DNA from: Pseudomonas floridensis
GTDB taxonomy: Bacteria > Pseudomonadota > Gammaproteobacteria > Pseudomonadales > Pseudomonadaceae
Assembly: GCF_002087235.1 (NCBI RefSeq)
Contig: NZ_MUIO01000096.1
Span: 24,824-88,823, forward strand
DNA: 64,000 nt
Direction: 5' to 3'
Positions within the stretch are counted from its first letter, which is position 1. Each line of letters begins with the position of its first letter. The translations under genes and the position numbers were made by a program. Shown here piece by piece: positions 1-8,665 of this stretch. A model generated the notes under the pieces. That model was not told the origin of the DNA and ran no database searches. It saw only the letters and a program-made list of their open reading frames with translations.

Positions 1-256
1 CCAGCCCGCAACCTGACTGTTCTTGCAGCGCGCGGGCTGCCTTGACGATCAGATTGCTGTCATGGGGGACGCCGGGCACTTCGGTCTGCAGGCGGATCTG
101 GCCGTCTTCGCGAATGGCAAAACCCAGCTCGTCACCGTAGTCGAGAAACTGAAAGATCGTCTGCAGTTCGTGATAGCCGTCAGGCCGACGGCCCAGAATG
201 TGCAGCATCAGGTTGAGTTTCGCCGGGGCAGGCAAGACCAGTTGAGGCGTATTCAT
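1..256 (-). CDS. ispE: 4-diphosphocytidyl-2-C-methyl-D-erythritol kinase (5' part only)
   Basis: This is the amino-terminal part, about 85 residues, of the GHMP kinase that phosphorylates CDP-methylerythritol in the cytosolic MEP isoprenoid pathway; the rest lies beyond the left edge. The translation begins MNTPQLVLPAPAKLNL and contains the PAPAKLNL substrate-binding strand and the GRRPDGYHEL segment typical of IspE. The ATG is two bases downstream of the lolB stop, so the two genes are cotranscribed. This lolB-ispE order is the usual one in pseudomonads. Confidence 0.93.
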   Translation of the reverse strand, partial: MNTPQLVLPAPAKLNLMLHILGRRPDGYHELQTIFQFLDYGDELGFAIREDGQIRLQTEVPGVPHDSNLIVKAARALQEQSGCGL

Positions 257-258
257 GC

Positions 259-876
259 TCACTGCCCCAGTTTGCGAGGCTGCCAGTCCTTGATGACCAG
301 CGTCACATCGAGATCCTGGCCGTGCAACTTGACCCGCTCGGGCAGCCAATAGCCGTTCTGCTCCACATAACTGAGGTATTCGACCTGCCAGCCGTCCTGA
401 TCGAGGCTGGCCAGACGACTGTCGCCGTCCAGCGTGACCTTGCTCTTGCTGTCAGGGGCGGGCAGGCCGCGCACCCACCACACCAGGTGCGATACGGGAA
501 GTCTCCAGCCTAATTGATCCTGCAACAGTTCTTCCGGCGTTTTGGCTTCGTAGCGGCCCTGATTGGCGACTTCCAGGGCCACCGCGCCGGGTCTGCCGGT
601 CAGGCGTGCCGCGCCGCGTCCCAGAGGCCCGGACAGGCGGATATCATAATAATCCTGACGTTGCAGCCAGAACAGGGTGCCGCTGCCGGAGTCCTTCGGT
701 GCCCGGATGCCCACCTTGCCGTTGATCTGCCAGCCATCGAGGCTGCTCAACTGTTGTTTGTGCTCGCGCCATTGCGCGGGATCGCCCTTGCCCTGAACCG
801 CTTCGCGGGAGGTAAGACCGGCGCAGCCGGCGAGCAGGGCGATGAAGCTGAATACGATTACATGGCGCAAAAACAT
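259..876 (-). CDS. lolB: Outer-membrane lipoprotein LolB
   Basis: LolB accepts lipoproteins from the periplasmic carrier LolA and inserts them into the outer membrane. The 205-residue product has a short hydrophobic signal ending in a lipobox, LLAGC, with Cys18 as the lipidated residue. The body matches the LolB beta-barrel family (WQINGKVGIRAPKDSGSG followed by LFWLQR, then a WWVRGLPAP segment). The gene follows the TPR lipoprotein gene by 4 bases and precedes ispE by 2 bases, which indicates one leftward operon. Length is normal for the family. Confidence 0.95.
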   Translation of the reverse strand: MFLRHVIVFSFIALLAGCAGLTSREAVQGKGDPAQWREHKQQLSSLDGWQINGKVGIRAPKDSGSGTLFWLQRQDYYDIRLSGPLGRGAARLTGRPGAVALEVANQGRYEAKTPEELLQDQLGWRLPVSHLVWWVRGLPAPDSKSKVTLDGDSRLASLDQDGWQVEYLSYVEQNGYWLPERVKLHGQDLDVTLVIKDWQPRKLGQ

Positions 877-880
877 AACG

Positions 881-2608
881 TCAAAGGGTCTCTGATCCGG
901 TCAAGCGCCGCAGGGTGCTGCGCAGAATAGGGCTGTCGGGTTGTTGTTCCAGGGCTTTGGCCCAGACCTTGCGGGCTTCGCTCTGCTCGCCTTTGGCCCA
1001 GAGCACTTCGCCAAGGTGAGCGGCGACTTCGTGGTCCGGGAAGCGTTGGAGGGCCTGGCGCAGCAGGCGTTCGGCTTCGTCGAGATTGCCCATGCGGTAG
1101 TTTACCCAGCCCAGGCTGTCGAGAACGGCCGGATCGTCAGGGGTAATGGTGTGGGCTTTCTCGATCAGTGCCTTGGCTTCGGCATAGCGCGTGGTGCGGT
1201 CGGACAGCGTGTAGCCGAGCGCATTCAGGGCCATGGCGTTTTCCGGCTCGCGCTTGATGATGGCGCGCAGGTCCTTCTCCATCTGCGCCAGATCGCCACG
1301 TTTTTCAGCGAGCATGGCGCGGGTGTACAACAGATTGATGTCGTCCGGGTATTGCTTGAGCGCCTGGCTCAGCACTTGCCAGCCGCGATCGGCGTGGTCA
1401 TTGCTGGTCAGGGTTTCGGCTTCGATCAGGAACAGCTGAATCGCGTACTCCGGCTGGGCCTCACGAGCCTCTGCCAGGCGTTTTGACGCCTCAGCCGCAT
1501 TACCGTTGCCGATCAGGATGTCGCTCTGACGCAATTGCGCGGTCAAAAAATCAGCACCAGGCCCGACCTGAGCGTATTCATCCAGCGCACTTTGCGGGTC
1601 ATCGCGTTCTTCATGGATGCGGCCCAGATTCAAATGCGCCGAATCGACGTGAGCGCCACGGGCGATCAATTCTTCAAGATAACCTGCTGCTTCATCCCAG
1701 GCCTTGGCCTCCAGGCAGACCAGTGCCAGTGAGAAACGCAGGTCGTCATCGTCGGGATACTGCTGCAACAGGCTCGAAAACTGTACCTTGGCGTCGTTCA
1801 TGCGGTTCTGTTCGACCAGCATGCGGGCGTAAGTCAGGCGCAGACGTTTGTCATCCGGGTATTTCTTGATGCTCTTTTCCAGAATCGGCAACGCTTCCTT
1901 GCCACGGCCCATGCTTTGCAGCAGACGGGTGCGCAGCAGGATCGGCGCAACTTCACCTTCCTTCGGCGGGTTGTCCTCAAGCAACTTGAGTGATTGCTCG
2001 GAATCGCCATTCTGTTGCAGCAGCAGGGCCTTGCCGAAGATCAGCTGACCATTGTTGGGGTATTTGCCCAGCAGTCGTTCGAAGCTCTTGAGCAGACCAT
2101 TGCGCGTATCGGAATCGGTTTCCGCAGCGGACAGCGCCAGGAAATCGAAATGTGTGTCGCCCTGACCCTGCAAGACTTTTTCCATGTACCTCATGGAATC
2201 GTCATAACGACCTGCCCGCGCCAGTTGAATCGCGGCAGCGCGCTGCGCTTCGAGATTTTTCGTGTCATTTCTGGCCCAGATCAGCGCCGTATCCAGGGCC
2301 GACTGATCGGCGCCCATGTATTCGGCAATCCGATAGGCCCGCTCGGAAACACCCGGGTCCTGCGTCTTGATCGCCTGGGTCACGTAATTATCCAGGGCGA
2401 TATCGAAACGGTTGCGCTGGCCAGCCAGTTCCGCGCTCAGCAGGCTGACGAAGGTGTCCTGAGTGAACGAACCATACACCTGCGGCTTTTCTGGCGGCGC
2501 AGGCGGGGTGTCTTTCTGCGCAGTGTCGGGCTGCGACGAAACGGGGGTCATGGACTGACAGCCGCCTAGAAAGGCAAGGGCGAGGAACAACGCGGAGAAT
2601 CTATTCAT
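881..2608 (-). CDS. TPR-repeat lipoprotein
   Basis: The product is a 575-residue lipoprotein built almost entirely of tetratricopeptide repeats, probably a periplasm-facing protein-interaction scaffold. I start it at the ATG at 2608 because that gives MNRFSALFLALAFLGGC, a lipoprotein signal with Cys17. A longer open frame upstream adds 64 residues without signal character. TPR units run from about residue 80 to the end, for example ALNALGYTLSD and VLDSLGWVNYRMGNLDEAE. It is the first gene of the leftward TPR-lolB-ispE unit and is divergent from hemA, as in other pseudomonads. Its molecular role is not known to me. Confidence 0.9.
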   Translation of the reverse strand: MNRFSALFLALAFLGGCQSMTPVSSQPDTAQKDTPPAPPEKPQVYGSFTQDTFVSLLSAELAGQRNRFDIALDNYVTQAIKTQDPGVSERAYRIAEYMGADQSALDTALIWARNDTKNLEAQRAAAIQLARAGRYDDSMRYMEKVLQGQGDTHFDFLALSAAETDSDTRNGLLKSFERLLGKYPNNGQLIFGKALLLQQNGDSEQSLKLLEDNPPKEGEVAPILLRTRLLQSMGRGKEALPILEKSIKKYPDDKRLRLTYARMLVEQNRMNDAKVQFSSLLQQYPDDDDLRFSLALVCLEAKAWDEAAGYLEELIARGAHVDSAHLNLGRIHEERDDPQSALDEYAQVGPGADFLTAQLRQSDILIGNGNAAEASKRLAEAREAQPEYAIQLFLIEAETLTSNDHADRGWQVLSQALKQYPDDINLLYTRAMLAEKRGDLAQMEKDLRAIIKREPENAMALNALGYTLSDRTTRYAEAKALIEKAHTITPDDPAVLDSLGWVNYRMGNLDEAERLLRQALQRFPDHEVAAHLGEVLWAKGEQSEARKVWAKALEQQPDSPILRSTLRRLTGSETL

Positions 2609-2833
2609 ATATAAGAAGGGCGGCTTACCTGCGGTTGGAGCATCATGACACAAGGCTGTTGGCAAACCCACAGCCGTCGGAAAAACTACTGCAATGCTTA
2701 TTTTAGCTGTGCTGCGGGCCCGCGTATGCGGGCTGCGACGTGCGATTCTAGTGGGACAATAATATGCGGTGGTTGTTCTGAGCTTATTGAAGTAGGACAA
2801 TTGTCGGCTTCACGTCACCACCAGCGACCCTGA

Positions 2834-4111
2834 ATGGCCTTCCTTGCACTTGGTATCAACCATAAGACTGCCTCGGTCGACGTTCGCGAGCGCGTGGCAT
2901 TTACGCCAGAACAGTTGGTTGAGGCCCTGCAGCAGCTGTGTCACCTCACCCACAGCCGTGAAGCCGCGATTCTTTCGACGTGCAACCGCAGCGAACTGTA
3001 CATCGAGCATGACGAGCGCGTGGCCGACCAGATTCTGGCCTGGCTGGCCGATTATCATCATCTGAGCCTGGATGAACTGCGCGCCAGTGCCTATATCCAT
3101 GAAGACGACGAGGCCGTGCGGCACATGATGCGCGTGGCGTCCGGTCTGGATTCGCTGGTATTGGGCGAGCCGCAGATTCTCGGCCAGATGAAATCGGCGT
3201 ACGCTGTCGCCCGCGAGGCCGGTACGGTCGGTCCGTTGCTCGGTCGGCTGTTTCAAGCCACATTCAGTGCCGCCAAACAGGTGCGCACCGACACGGCCAT
3301 TGGCGAGAACCCGGTGTCGGTGGCGTTTGCCGCCGTCAGCCTGGCCAAACAGATTTTCAGCGATCTGCAGCGCAGTCAGGCGTTGCTGATCGGCGCGGGC
3401 GAGACCATTACGCTGGTCGCCCGGCACCTGCACGACCTGGGTGTCAAACGTATCGTGGTTGCCAACCGCACGCTGGAACGTGCCAGTATTCTGGCCGCCG
3501 AGTTCGGTGCGCATGCGGTGCTGCTGTCGGACATCCCGGCCGAACTGGTCAACAGCGACATCGTGATCAGCTCCACGGCCAGCCAGTTGCCGATTCTGGG
3601 CAAGGGCGCCGTTGAAAGTGCGCTCAAGCTGCGCAAGCACAAGCCGATTTTCATGGTGGATATTGCCGTTCCACGGGATATCGAGCCGGAAGTCGGCGAG
3701 CTCGATGACGTCTACCTGTACAGCGTCGATGATCTGCACGAAGTCGTCGCCGAGAACCTCAAGAGTCGTCAGGGCGCAGCGCTGGCGGCCGAACAGCTGG
3801 TCAGCACCGGTGCCGAGGAATTCATGTCCCGGCTGCGAGAGCTGGCGGCGGTCGATGTCTTGCGTGCCTATCGTCAGCAAAGCGAGCGGCTGCGCGACGA
3901 AGAGCTGAGCAAGGCGCAACGTATGCTGGCCAACGGCAGCAACGCCGAAGAAGTGCTGGTCCAGCTGGCGCGTGGTCTGACCAACAAATTGCTGCACGCT
4001 CCAAGCGTGCAGCTCAAGAAGCTGTCTGCCGAAGGTCGCGTCGATGCGCTGGCCATGGCCCAGGAACTTTTTGCCCTCGGTGAGGGCTCGACGGATAAAA
4101 CCCCGCAATGA
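2834..4111 (+). CDS. hemA: Glutamyl-tRNA reductase
   Basis: HemA reduces glutamyl-tRNA to glutamate-1-semialdehyde with NADPH, the first committed step of C5-pathway heme synthesis. The 425-residue protein has the catalytic motif STCNR with nucleophile Cys50, the GLDSLVLGEPQILGQMK segment, an NADPH-binding domain with LIGAGET near residue 185, and the helical dimerisation tail. The start MAFLALGINHKTA is the family start; the ribosome-binding site is weak. Its stop overlaps the prfA start by 4 bases, which indicates coupling. The divergent gap from 2609 to 2833 must hold the promoters of both directions. Confidence 0.97.
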   Translation: MAFLALGINHKTASVDVRERVAFTPEQLVEALQQLCHLTHSREAAILSTCNRSELYIEHDERVADQILAWLADYHHLSLDELRASAYIHEDDEAVRHMMRVASGLDSLVLGEPQILGQMKSAYAVAREAGTVGPLLGRLFQATFSAAKQVRTDTAIGENPVSVAFAAVSLAKQIFSDLQRSQALLIGAGETITLVARHLHDLGVKRIVVANRTLERASILAAEFGAHAVLLSDIPAELVNSDIVISSTASQLPILGKGAVESALKLRKHKPIFMVDIAVPRDIEPEVGELDDVYLYSVDDLHEVVAENLKSRQGAALAAEQLVSTGAEEFMSRLRELAAVDVLRAYRQQSERLRDEELSKAQRMLANGSNAEEVLVQLARGLTNKLLHAPSVQLKKLSAEGRVDALAMAQELFALGEGSTDKTPQ

Positions 4112-5190
4112 AAGCTTCACTGCTCAACAAGCTGGATGTGCTCAGCGACCGCTTCGAGGAACTGACGGCGCTGCTGGGCGACGCAGAGGTCATCAGCGAT
4201 CAGACCCGATTTCGTGCCTATTCCCGTGAATACGCCGAGGTAGAGCCGGTCATCGCGCTCTACAATCAGCGTATCAAGCTGGTGGCCGACCTGGACGGCG
4301 CGCAGGCGCTGCTCAAGGACAGCGATCCGGACATGCGTGAAATGGCGGTCGAGGAAGTCCGCGAGACCAAACTGCAACTGGTCGAGCTGGAAGCCCAACT
4401 GCAACGCATGCTGCTGCCGAAGGACCCGAACGATGGCCGTAACGTGTTTCTTGAAATCCGTGCGGGCACCGGCGGTGACGAGGCGGCGATTTTCTCCGGT
4501 GATCTGTTTCGCATGTACTCGCGCTACGCCGAGCGGCGCGGCTGGCGAGTCGAAGTGCTGTCCGAGAACGAAGGCGAGCATGGCGGCTACAAGGAAGTGA
4601 TTGCCCGGGTCGAAGGCGAAAACGTCTACGGCAAGTTGAAGTTCGAGTCCGGCGCGCACCGTGTGCAGCGTGTGCCCGAAACCGAATCCCAGGGTCGCAT
4701 CCACACCTCGGCCTGTACGGTGGCGGTATTGCCTGAGCCCGATGAGCAGCAGGCCATCGAAATCAACCCGGCGGATCTGCGTGTCGACACTTATCGCTCT
4801 TCCGGTGCCGGTGGTCAGCACGTCAACAAGACCGACTCGGCCATCCGCATCACGCACTTGCCGTCCGGTATTGTCGTGGAGTGCCAGGAAGAGCGTTCGC
4901 AGCACAAGAACAGGGCGCGTGCGATGTCCTGGTTATCTGCCAAACTCAATGACCAGCAGACCAGCGCCGCAGCCAATGCGATTGCCAGCGAGCGCAAACT
5001 GCTGGTGGGCTCTGGCGATCGTTCGGAGCGTATTCGTACCTACAATTTCCCTCAGGGGCGAGTGACGGATCACCGCGTGAATCTGACGTTGTATTCACTG
5101 GATGAAGTAATGGCCGGTGGAGTCGATGCAGTGATAGAGCCGCTACTCGCTGAATATCAGGCTGATCAACTTGCGGCACTGGGTGAGTAA
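4108..5190 (+). CDS. prfA: Peptide chain release factor 1
   Basis: RF1 recognises UAA and UAG and triggers peptidyl-tRNA hydrolysis on the ribosome. The 360-residue sequence has the GGQ motif (SSGAGGQHVNKTDSA) near residue 235, whose Gln is the usual PrmC methylation target, and the RF1-type stop-codon domain before it. ATG overlaps the hemA stop, and its TAA is directly followed by the prmC ATG. The hemA-prfA-prmC order is widely conserved and fits one transcript, with enzyme and substrate made together. Confidence 0.97.
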   Translation: MKASLLNKLDVLSDRFEELTALLGDAEVISDQTRFRAYSREYAEVEPVIALYNQRIKLVADLDGAQALLKDSDPDMREMAVEEVRETKLQLVELEAQLQRMLLPKDPNDGRNVFLEIRAGTGGDEAAIFSGDLFRMYSRYAERRGWRVEVLSENEGEHGGYKEVIARVEGENVYGKLKFESGAHRVQRVPETESQGRIHTSACTVAVLPEPDEQQAIEINPADLRVDTYRSSGAGGQHVNKTDSAIRITHLPSGIVVECQEERSQHKNRARAMSWLSAKLNDQQTSAAANAIASERKLLVGSGDRSERIRTYNFPQGRVTDHRVNLTLYSLDEVMAGGVDAVIEPLLAEYQADQLAALGE

Positions 5191-6024
5191 ATGACCATCA
5201 TCGCCAGCTTGTTAAGAAGCGCTGAACTTCCCGATTCTCCAACTGCACGGCTCGACGCCGAGTTGCTGCTCGCGGCCGCTCTGGGCAAGCCGCGCAGTTT
5301 TCTGCACACCTGGCCCGAGCGCATCGTCAGCAGCGAAGCCGCGCTGGTGTTCTCCGATTACCTGCAACGCCGCCGCGCAGGCGAACCCGTTGCCTACATT
5401 CTGGGCCAGCAAGGGTTCTGGAAGCTCGACCTGGAAGTCGCTCCGCACACGCTCATTCCGCGTCCGGAAACCGAGATGCTGGTGGAAGCCGCTCTGGAAC
5501 TGGTGCCGACGTTTGCACCCGCCCAGGTGCTGGACCTCGGCACGGGCACAGGGGCGATCGGGCTGGCGCTGGCCAGCGAGCGACCGCAGTGGAAGGTGAC
5601 CGCCGTCGATCGTGTGCCTGACGCCGTGGCCCTGGCCGAGCGCAATCGCAGTCGTCTGCAACTGGACAATGCCACAGTCCTTGAAAGCCACTGGTTCAGC
5701 GCGCTGCAGGGTCGGCAGTTCGACCTGATCATCAGCAATCCTCCGTACATCGCCGAGGCAGATCCTCATCTGTCTGCCGGTGACGTGCGCTTCGAGCCAA
5801 GCAGCGCGCTGACCGCAGGCCCTGACGGTCTGGACGACTTGCGCACGATCATCGGTCAGGCACCTGCTCATCTGAGTCCAGGCGGCTGGCTGCTGCTGGA
5901 GCATGGTTACGATCAAGGGCCCGCCGTGCGCGAGTTACTGATTCGTCATGGTTTCGAGCGGATACAGACCCGCCGCGATCTGGGCGAGCACGAGCGTATT
6001 ACCTTTGGATGCATGCCGTGCTGA
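5191..6024 (+). CDS. prmC: Release factor glutamine N5-methyltransferase
   Basis: PrmC (HemK) methylates the Gln of the release-factor GGQ motif using S-adenosylmethionine. The 277-residue protein carries the SAM-binding motif VLDLGTGTGAIGLALA near residues 112-127 and the glutamine-methylase signature NPPY (ISNPPYIAEADPH) near residue 185. It starts at the base after the prfA stop and overlaps the next gene by 16 bases, so it is internal to the hemA operon. Confidence 0.96.
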   Translation: MTIIASLLRSAELPDSPTARLDAELLLAAALGKPRSFLHTWPERIVSSEAALVFSDYLQRRRAGEPVAYILGQQGFWKLDLEVAPHTLIPRPETEMLVEAALELVPTFAPAQVLDLGTGTGAIGLALASERPQWKVTAVDRVPDAVALAERNRSRLQLDNATVLESHWFSALQGRQFDLIISNPPYIAEADPHLSAGDVRFEPSSALTAGPDGLDDLRTIIGQAPAHLSPGGWLLLEHGYDQGPAVRELLIRHGFERIQTRRDLGEHERITFGCMPC

Positions 6025-6788
6025 GTGATCAGGAACTGCTGCGCTACAGCCGCCAGATTCTGCTGCAACACGTCGATATCGAAGGGCAGATGCGTCTCCG
6101 GCAAAGCCGCGTGCTGGTGGTCGGTCTCGGCGGTCTGGGCTCGCCGGTTGCGCTGTATCTGGCGGCTGCCGGTGTCGGCGAGTTGCATCTGGCGGATTTC
6201 GACACCGTCGACCTGACCAATCTGCAGCGCCAGATCATCCATGACACCCACAGCGTCGGCATGAGCAAAGTGGATTCGGCCCTTTCGCGGCTGAGCGCGA
6301 TCAACCCTGAAGTGACGCTGGTTGCCCATCGCCAGGCGCTGGACGCCGACTCGTTGAGCGCTGCGGTAAAGGCCGTCGATCTGGTGCTCGACTGCTCCGA
6401 TAATTTCTCCACCCGCGAGGCGGTCAATGCGGCGTGCGTGGCATACGGCAAGCCGCTGGTCAGCGGCGCGGCGATCCGGCTCGAAGGCCAGTTGTCGGTG
6501 TTCGATCCGCGTCGCGCCGAGAGTCCTTGTTACCACTGTTTGTACGGGCACGGCAGCGAAGCCGAACTGACTTGCAGCGAAGCGGGCGTCATCGGCCCGT
6601 TGGTGGGTCTGGTCGGCAGCCTGCAGGCACTTGAAGCCCTCAAACTGCTCGCCGGCTTTGGCGAACCCATGGTCGGACGCCTGCTGTTGATTGACGCTTT
6701 GGGCACGCGCTTTCGTGAATTGAAGGTCAAGCGTGATCCGGGGTGCACTGTGTGCGGTGTGGCGAAAGGGCAGGGCGAGCATGGCTGA
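6009..6788 (+). CDS. moeB: MoeB/ThiF-family adenylyltransferase
   Basis: This E1-like enzyme adenylates the C-terminal glycine of a sulfur-carrier protein such as MoaD or ThiS. The 259-residue sequence has the nucleotide loop VVGLGGLGSPVALYLA near residues 36-51, the DNLQRQ-like DLTNLQRQI segment, and two CxxC pairs (CYHC and CTVC) that should bind zinc. I chose ATG at 6009; a GTG at 6018 is possible and would reduce the overlap with prmC. The family position between prmC and murI matches the gene called moeB in P. aeruginosa. ThiF cannot be excluded from sequence alone. Confidence 0.85.
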   Translation: MHAVLSDQELLRYSRQILLQHVDIEGQMRLRQSRVLVVGLGGLGSPVALYLAAAGVGELHLADFDTVDLTNLQRQIIHDTHSVGMSKVDSALSRLSAINPEVTLVAHRQALDADSLSAAVKAVDLVLDCSDNFSTREAVNAACVAYGKPLVSGAAIRLEGQLSVFDPRRAESPCYHCLYGHGSEAELTCSEAGVIGPLVGLVGSLQALEALKLLAGFGEPMVGRLLLIDALGTRFRELKVKRDPGCTVCGVAKGQGEHG

Positions 6789-7596
6789 GGTTCACATGAG
6801 CTACGGGAGCGACGCGCCGGTTGCGGTGTTCGATTCCGGCGTCGGCGGGTTGTCGGTACTCAGCGAAATTCACACGCTGCTGCCCAATGAATCACTGCTG
6901 TACCTGGCCGACTGTGGACACATTCCTTACGGCGAAAAAAGCCCCGAGTACATCGTCGAGCGGTGCCTGACCATTGCCGGTTTCTTTCGCGAGCAGGGCG
7001 CCAAGGCGCTGGTCGTCGCCTGTAACACCGCCACGGCGGCAGGCGTCGCGCACATTCGTGAACATTATCCTGACTGGCCTATCGTGGGCATGGAGCCCGC
7101 AGTCAAGCCAGCGGCAGAGGCGACCCGCAATGGCGTGGTTGGCGTGCTGGCCACCACTGGTACGTTGCAGAGTGCGCGGTTCGCAGCGCTGCTCGACCGG
7201 TTTGCCAATGACGTGCGCGTTGTCACCCAGCCTTGTCCGGGACTGGTCGAGCTGATCGAAAAAGGAGATCTGCACAGCCCGCAGATTCGCCAATTGCTGA
7301 CCCGGTACGTCGAGCCTCTGTTGGCCGAGCGTTGTGACACCATCATTCTGGGCTGCACTCACTACCCGTTTCTCAAACCGCTGCTGCGGGAGATGATTCC
7401 GGAAACGGTGGTGTTGATCGATACCGGGGCCGCTGTAGCGCGCCAGTTGCAGCGTCTTTTGTCGCGTTCCAGTCTGCTCTCGCAAGGTCCGGCGCGTGAG
7501 ACGTTGTATTGGTCCAGTGACGATCCGGACAATTTCAGAAAAATCCTACCAAGCCTATGGCAATCCCCCTCCAATGTGAGAAGCTTCCGTTTGTAA
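6781..7596 (+). CDS. murI: Glutamate racemase
   Basis: MurI converts L-glutamate to the D-glutamate used in peptidoglycan. The 271-residue product has the substrate loop FDSGVGGLSV and both catalytic cysteines, in VVACNTATAA and ILGCTHYPFL. I start at ATG 6781, which overlaps the moeB stop; ATG 6796 (MSYGSDAPVAVFDSG) is also possible. It is the last gene of the rightward hemA operon. The AT-rich stretch after it (7597-7714) contains a weak AAAACG/CGTTTT stem and presumably the start region of the next gene. Confidence 0.95.
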   Translation: MAEVHMSYGSDAPVAVFDSGVGGLSVLSEIHTLLPNESLLYLADCGHIPYGEKSPEYIVERCLTIAGFFREQGAKALVVACNTATAAGVAHIREHYPDWPIVGMEPAVKPAAEATRNGVVGVLATTGTLQSARFAALLDRFANDVRVVTQPCPGLVELIEKGDLHSPQIRQLLTRYVEPLLAERCDTIILGCTHYPFLKPLLREMIPETVVLIDTGAAVARQLQRLLSRSSLLSQGPARETLYWSSDDPDNFRKILPSLWQSPSNVRSFRL

Positions 7597-7714
7597 AAAA
7601 AACGTGAAAAAACGCGTTTTGGGGCTGAACTAACGCTTCGTTTTTGATTTCTATAAACGCGGCTGATGAATTTTCAACACTTTTCATAACTTTATACAAT
7701 TTAGGACGTTTCTC

Positions 7715-8233
7715 ATGAAGAGACTCTTTTGCCTGGCCGTGTTCTCGGCCATTTTGGCGGGGCAAGCTTCAATGGCGCAGGCTGACGGCGTCGAATTCTC
7801 GGTGGGGCAGACCGGCGAATCGACCATGACGTATCGTCTGGGCGTGCAATTCGATTGGGATAAAAGCTGGCTGCAAAGCGACGTGGGTCGTCTGACCGGT
7901 TACTGGGACGGCGCGTACACCTACTGGGATGGCAAGGATTACAAGGACAACCACAGTCTGTCGTTCTCCCCGGTTCTGGTTTACGAATTCGCGGGCGGCA
8001 GCGTGAAGCCTTACGTTGAAGCCGGTATCGGTGTCTCGGTGTTCTCCAACACTCAGGTTGAAGATCGCAAGTTCGGTTCTGCGTTCAACTTCGAAGACCG
8101 CATCGGTTTTGGTCTGCGTTTCGCGGGTGGTCATGAGGTCGGCATCCGTGCCACTCACTACTCCAACGCTGGCATCAAACAGCCGAACGATGGTATCGAA
8201 AGCTACGCTTTGCATTACAAGATGCCGTTCTAA
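7715..8233 (+). CDS. pagL: PagL-type lipid A 3-O-deacylase
   Basis: PagL is an outer-membrane beta-barrel esterase that removes the 3-O acyl chain of lipid A and so alters immune recognition of LPS. The 172-residue precursor has a signal peptide cut near AQA-DGVEF. The PagL catalytic triad is visible as His148 and Ser150 in THYSNAGIKQPNDG and Glu162 just after. It ends in an aromatic-rich beta strand with a terminal Phe, as outer-membrane barrels do. The ATG has an AGGA site 9 bases upstream. The murI-pagL neighbourhood is the same in P. aeruginosa. Confidence 0.88.
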   Translation: MKRLFCLAVFSAILAGQASMAQADGVEFSVGQTGESTMTYRLGVQFDWDKSWLQSDVGRLTGYWDGAYTYWDGKDYKDNHSLSFSPVLVYEFAGGSVKPYVEAGIGVSVFSNTQVEDRKFGSAFNFEDRIGFGLRFAGGHEVGIRATHYSNAGIKQPNDGIESYALHYKMPF

Positions 8234-8247
8234 GCTGTATCCAGTGA

Positions 8248-8327
8248 GAGTGGGCTCGCTCACGCAAGCCATGGCCCGATGCCGTGGCTTCGAGGCTTTC
8301 AAAGCCGGTTCGCAAGCTAGCCCACTC
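8248..8327. repeat. REPIN-like inverted repeat downstream of pagL
   Basis: Two 13-base arms, GAGTGGGCTCGCT at 8248-8260 and AGCTAGCCCACTC at 8315-8327, pair at 12 of 13 positions. Inside lie two more stems, AGCCATGGC/GCCGTGGCT and GGCTTT/AAAGCC. The arms resemble the short extragenic palindromes common in Pseudomonas. The element sits between the convergent ends of pagL and the YkgJ-type gene and could also end transcription. Family assignment is by eye. Confidence 0.6.
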
Positions 8328-8350
8328 CCGCTTCAAGCACCCCAGCCTCA

Positions 8351-8665
8351 TCAGAGATAGGCCGTCGCAATTCCCTTGCGTTCGTTCAGGCAATCTTCCG
8401 CTCCCGCTTCGAATTCCCTGCAGATCAACGGTCGCTTCTCATAGATCGTGCACATCATCGTGTTGCGATCGAGCGCGGCGCACCAGCCGTCGTCCAGGCG
8501 CAGCATGACTTCGCCGCCCCATTCATCGGTATCGATGTAACGTTCGGGCACGCCGGTATCGGTGATCAGCATCACCTCCAGCTGGCAGCAGCAAGCCGCG
8601 CAAGTGGAACAGGTGACCTGTGTCTCGCCAGAAAGGGCGACGACTGGAATGAGTGTGTCGTTCAG
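8351..8665 (-). CDS. YkgJ-family cysteine-cluster protein
   Basis: This is a small protein, about 104 residues, with the YkgJ/UPF0153 metal-binding signature TCSTCAACCCQLE followed by three further spaced cysteines (GWCAALDR, MCTIYEKRPLICREFE, AEDCLN). It probably binds zinc or an iron-sulfur cluster; its function is unknown. No ATG, GTG or TTG lies near the conserved start. A CTG at 8665 overlaps the upstream TGA by three bases as CTGA, like the overlapping junctions elsewhere in this operon, with GGGAG upstream. An ATG at 8719 would give 122 residues but a 58-base overlap. It is the last gene of the ten-gene operon. Confidence 0.8.
   Translation of the reverse strand: MNDTLIPVVALSGETQVTCSTCAACCCQLEVMLITDTGVPERYIDTDEWGGEVMLRLDDGWCAALDRNTMMCTIYEKRPLICREFEAGAEDCLNERKGIATAYL

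Noticed and set aside
2810..4120. Long open frame of 436 codons opposite hemA
   Set aside because: It mirrors hemA on the other strand; GC-rich third positions remove stops. The hemA product is unmistakable and the mirror has no recognisable domain.
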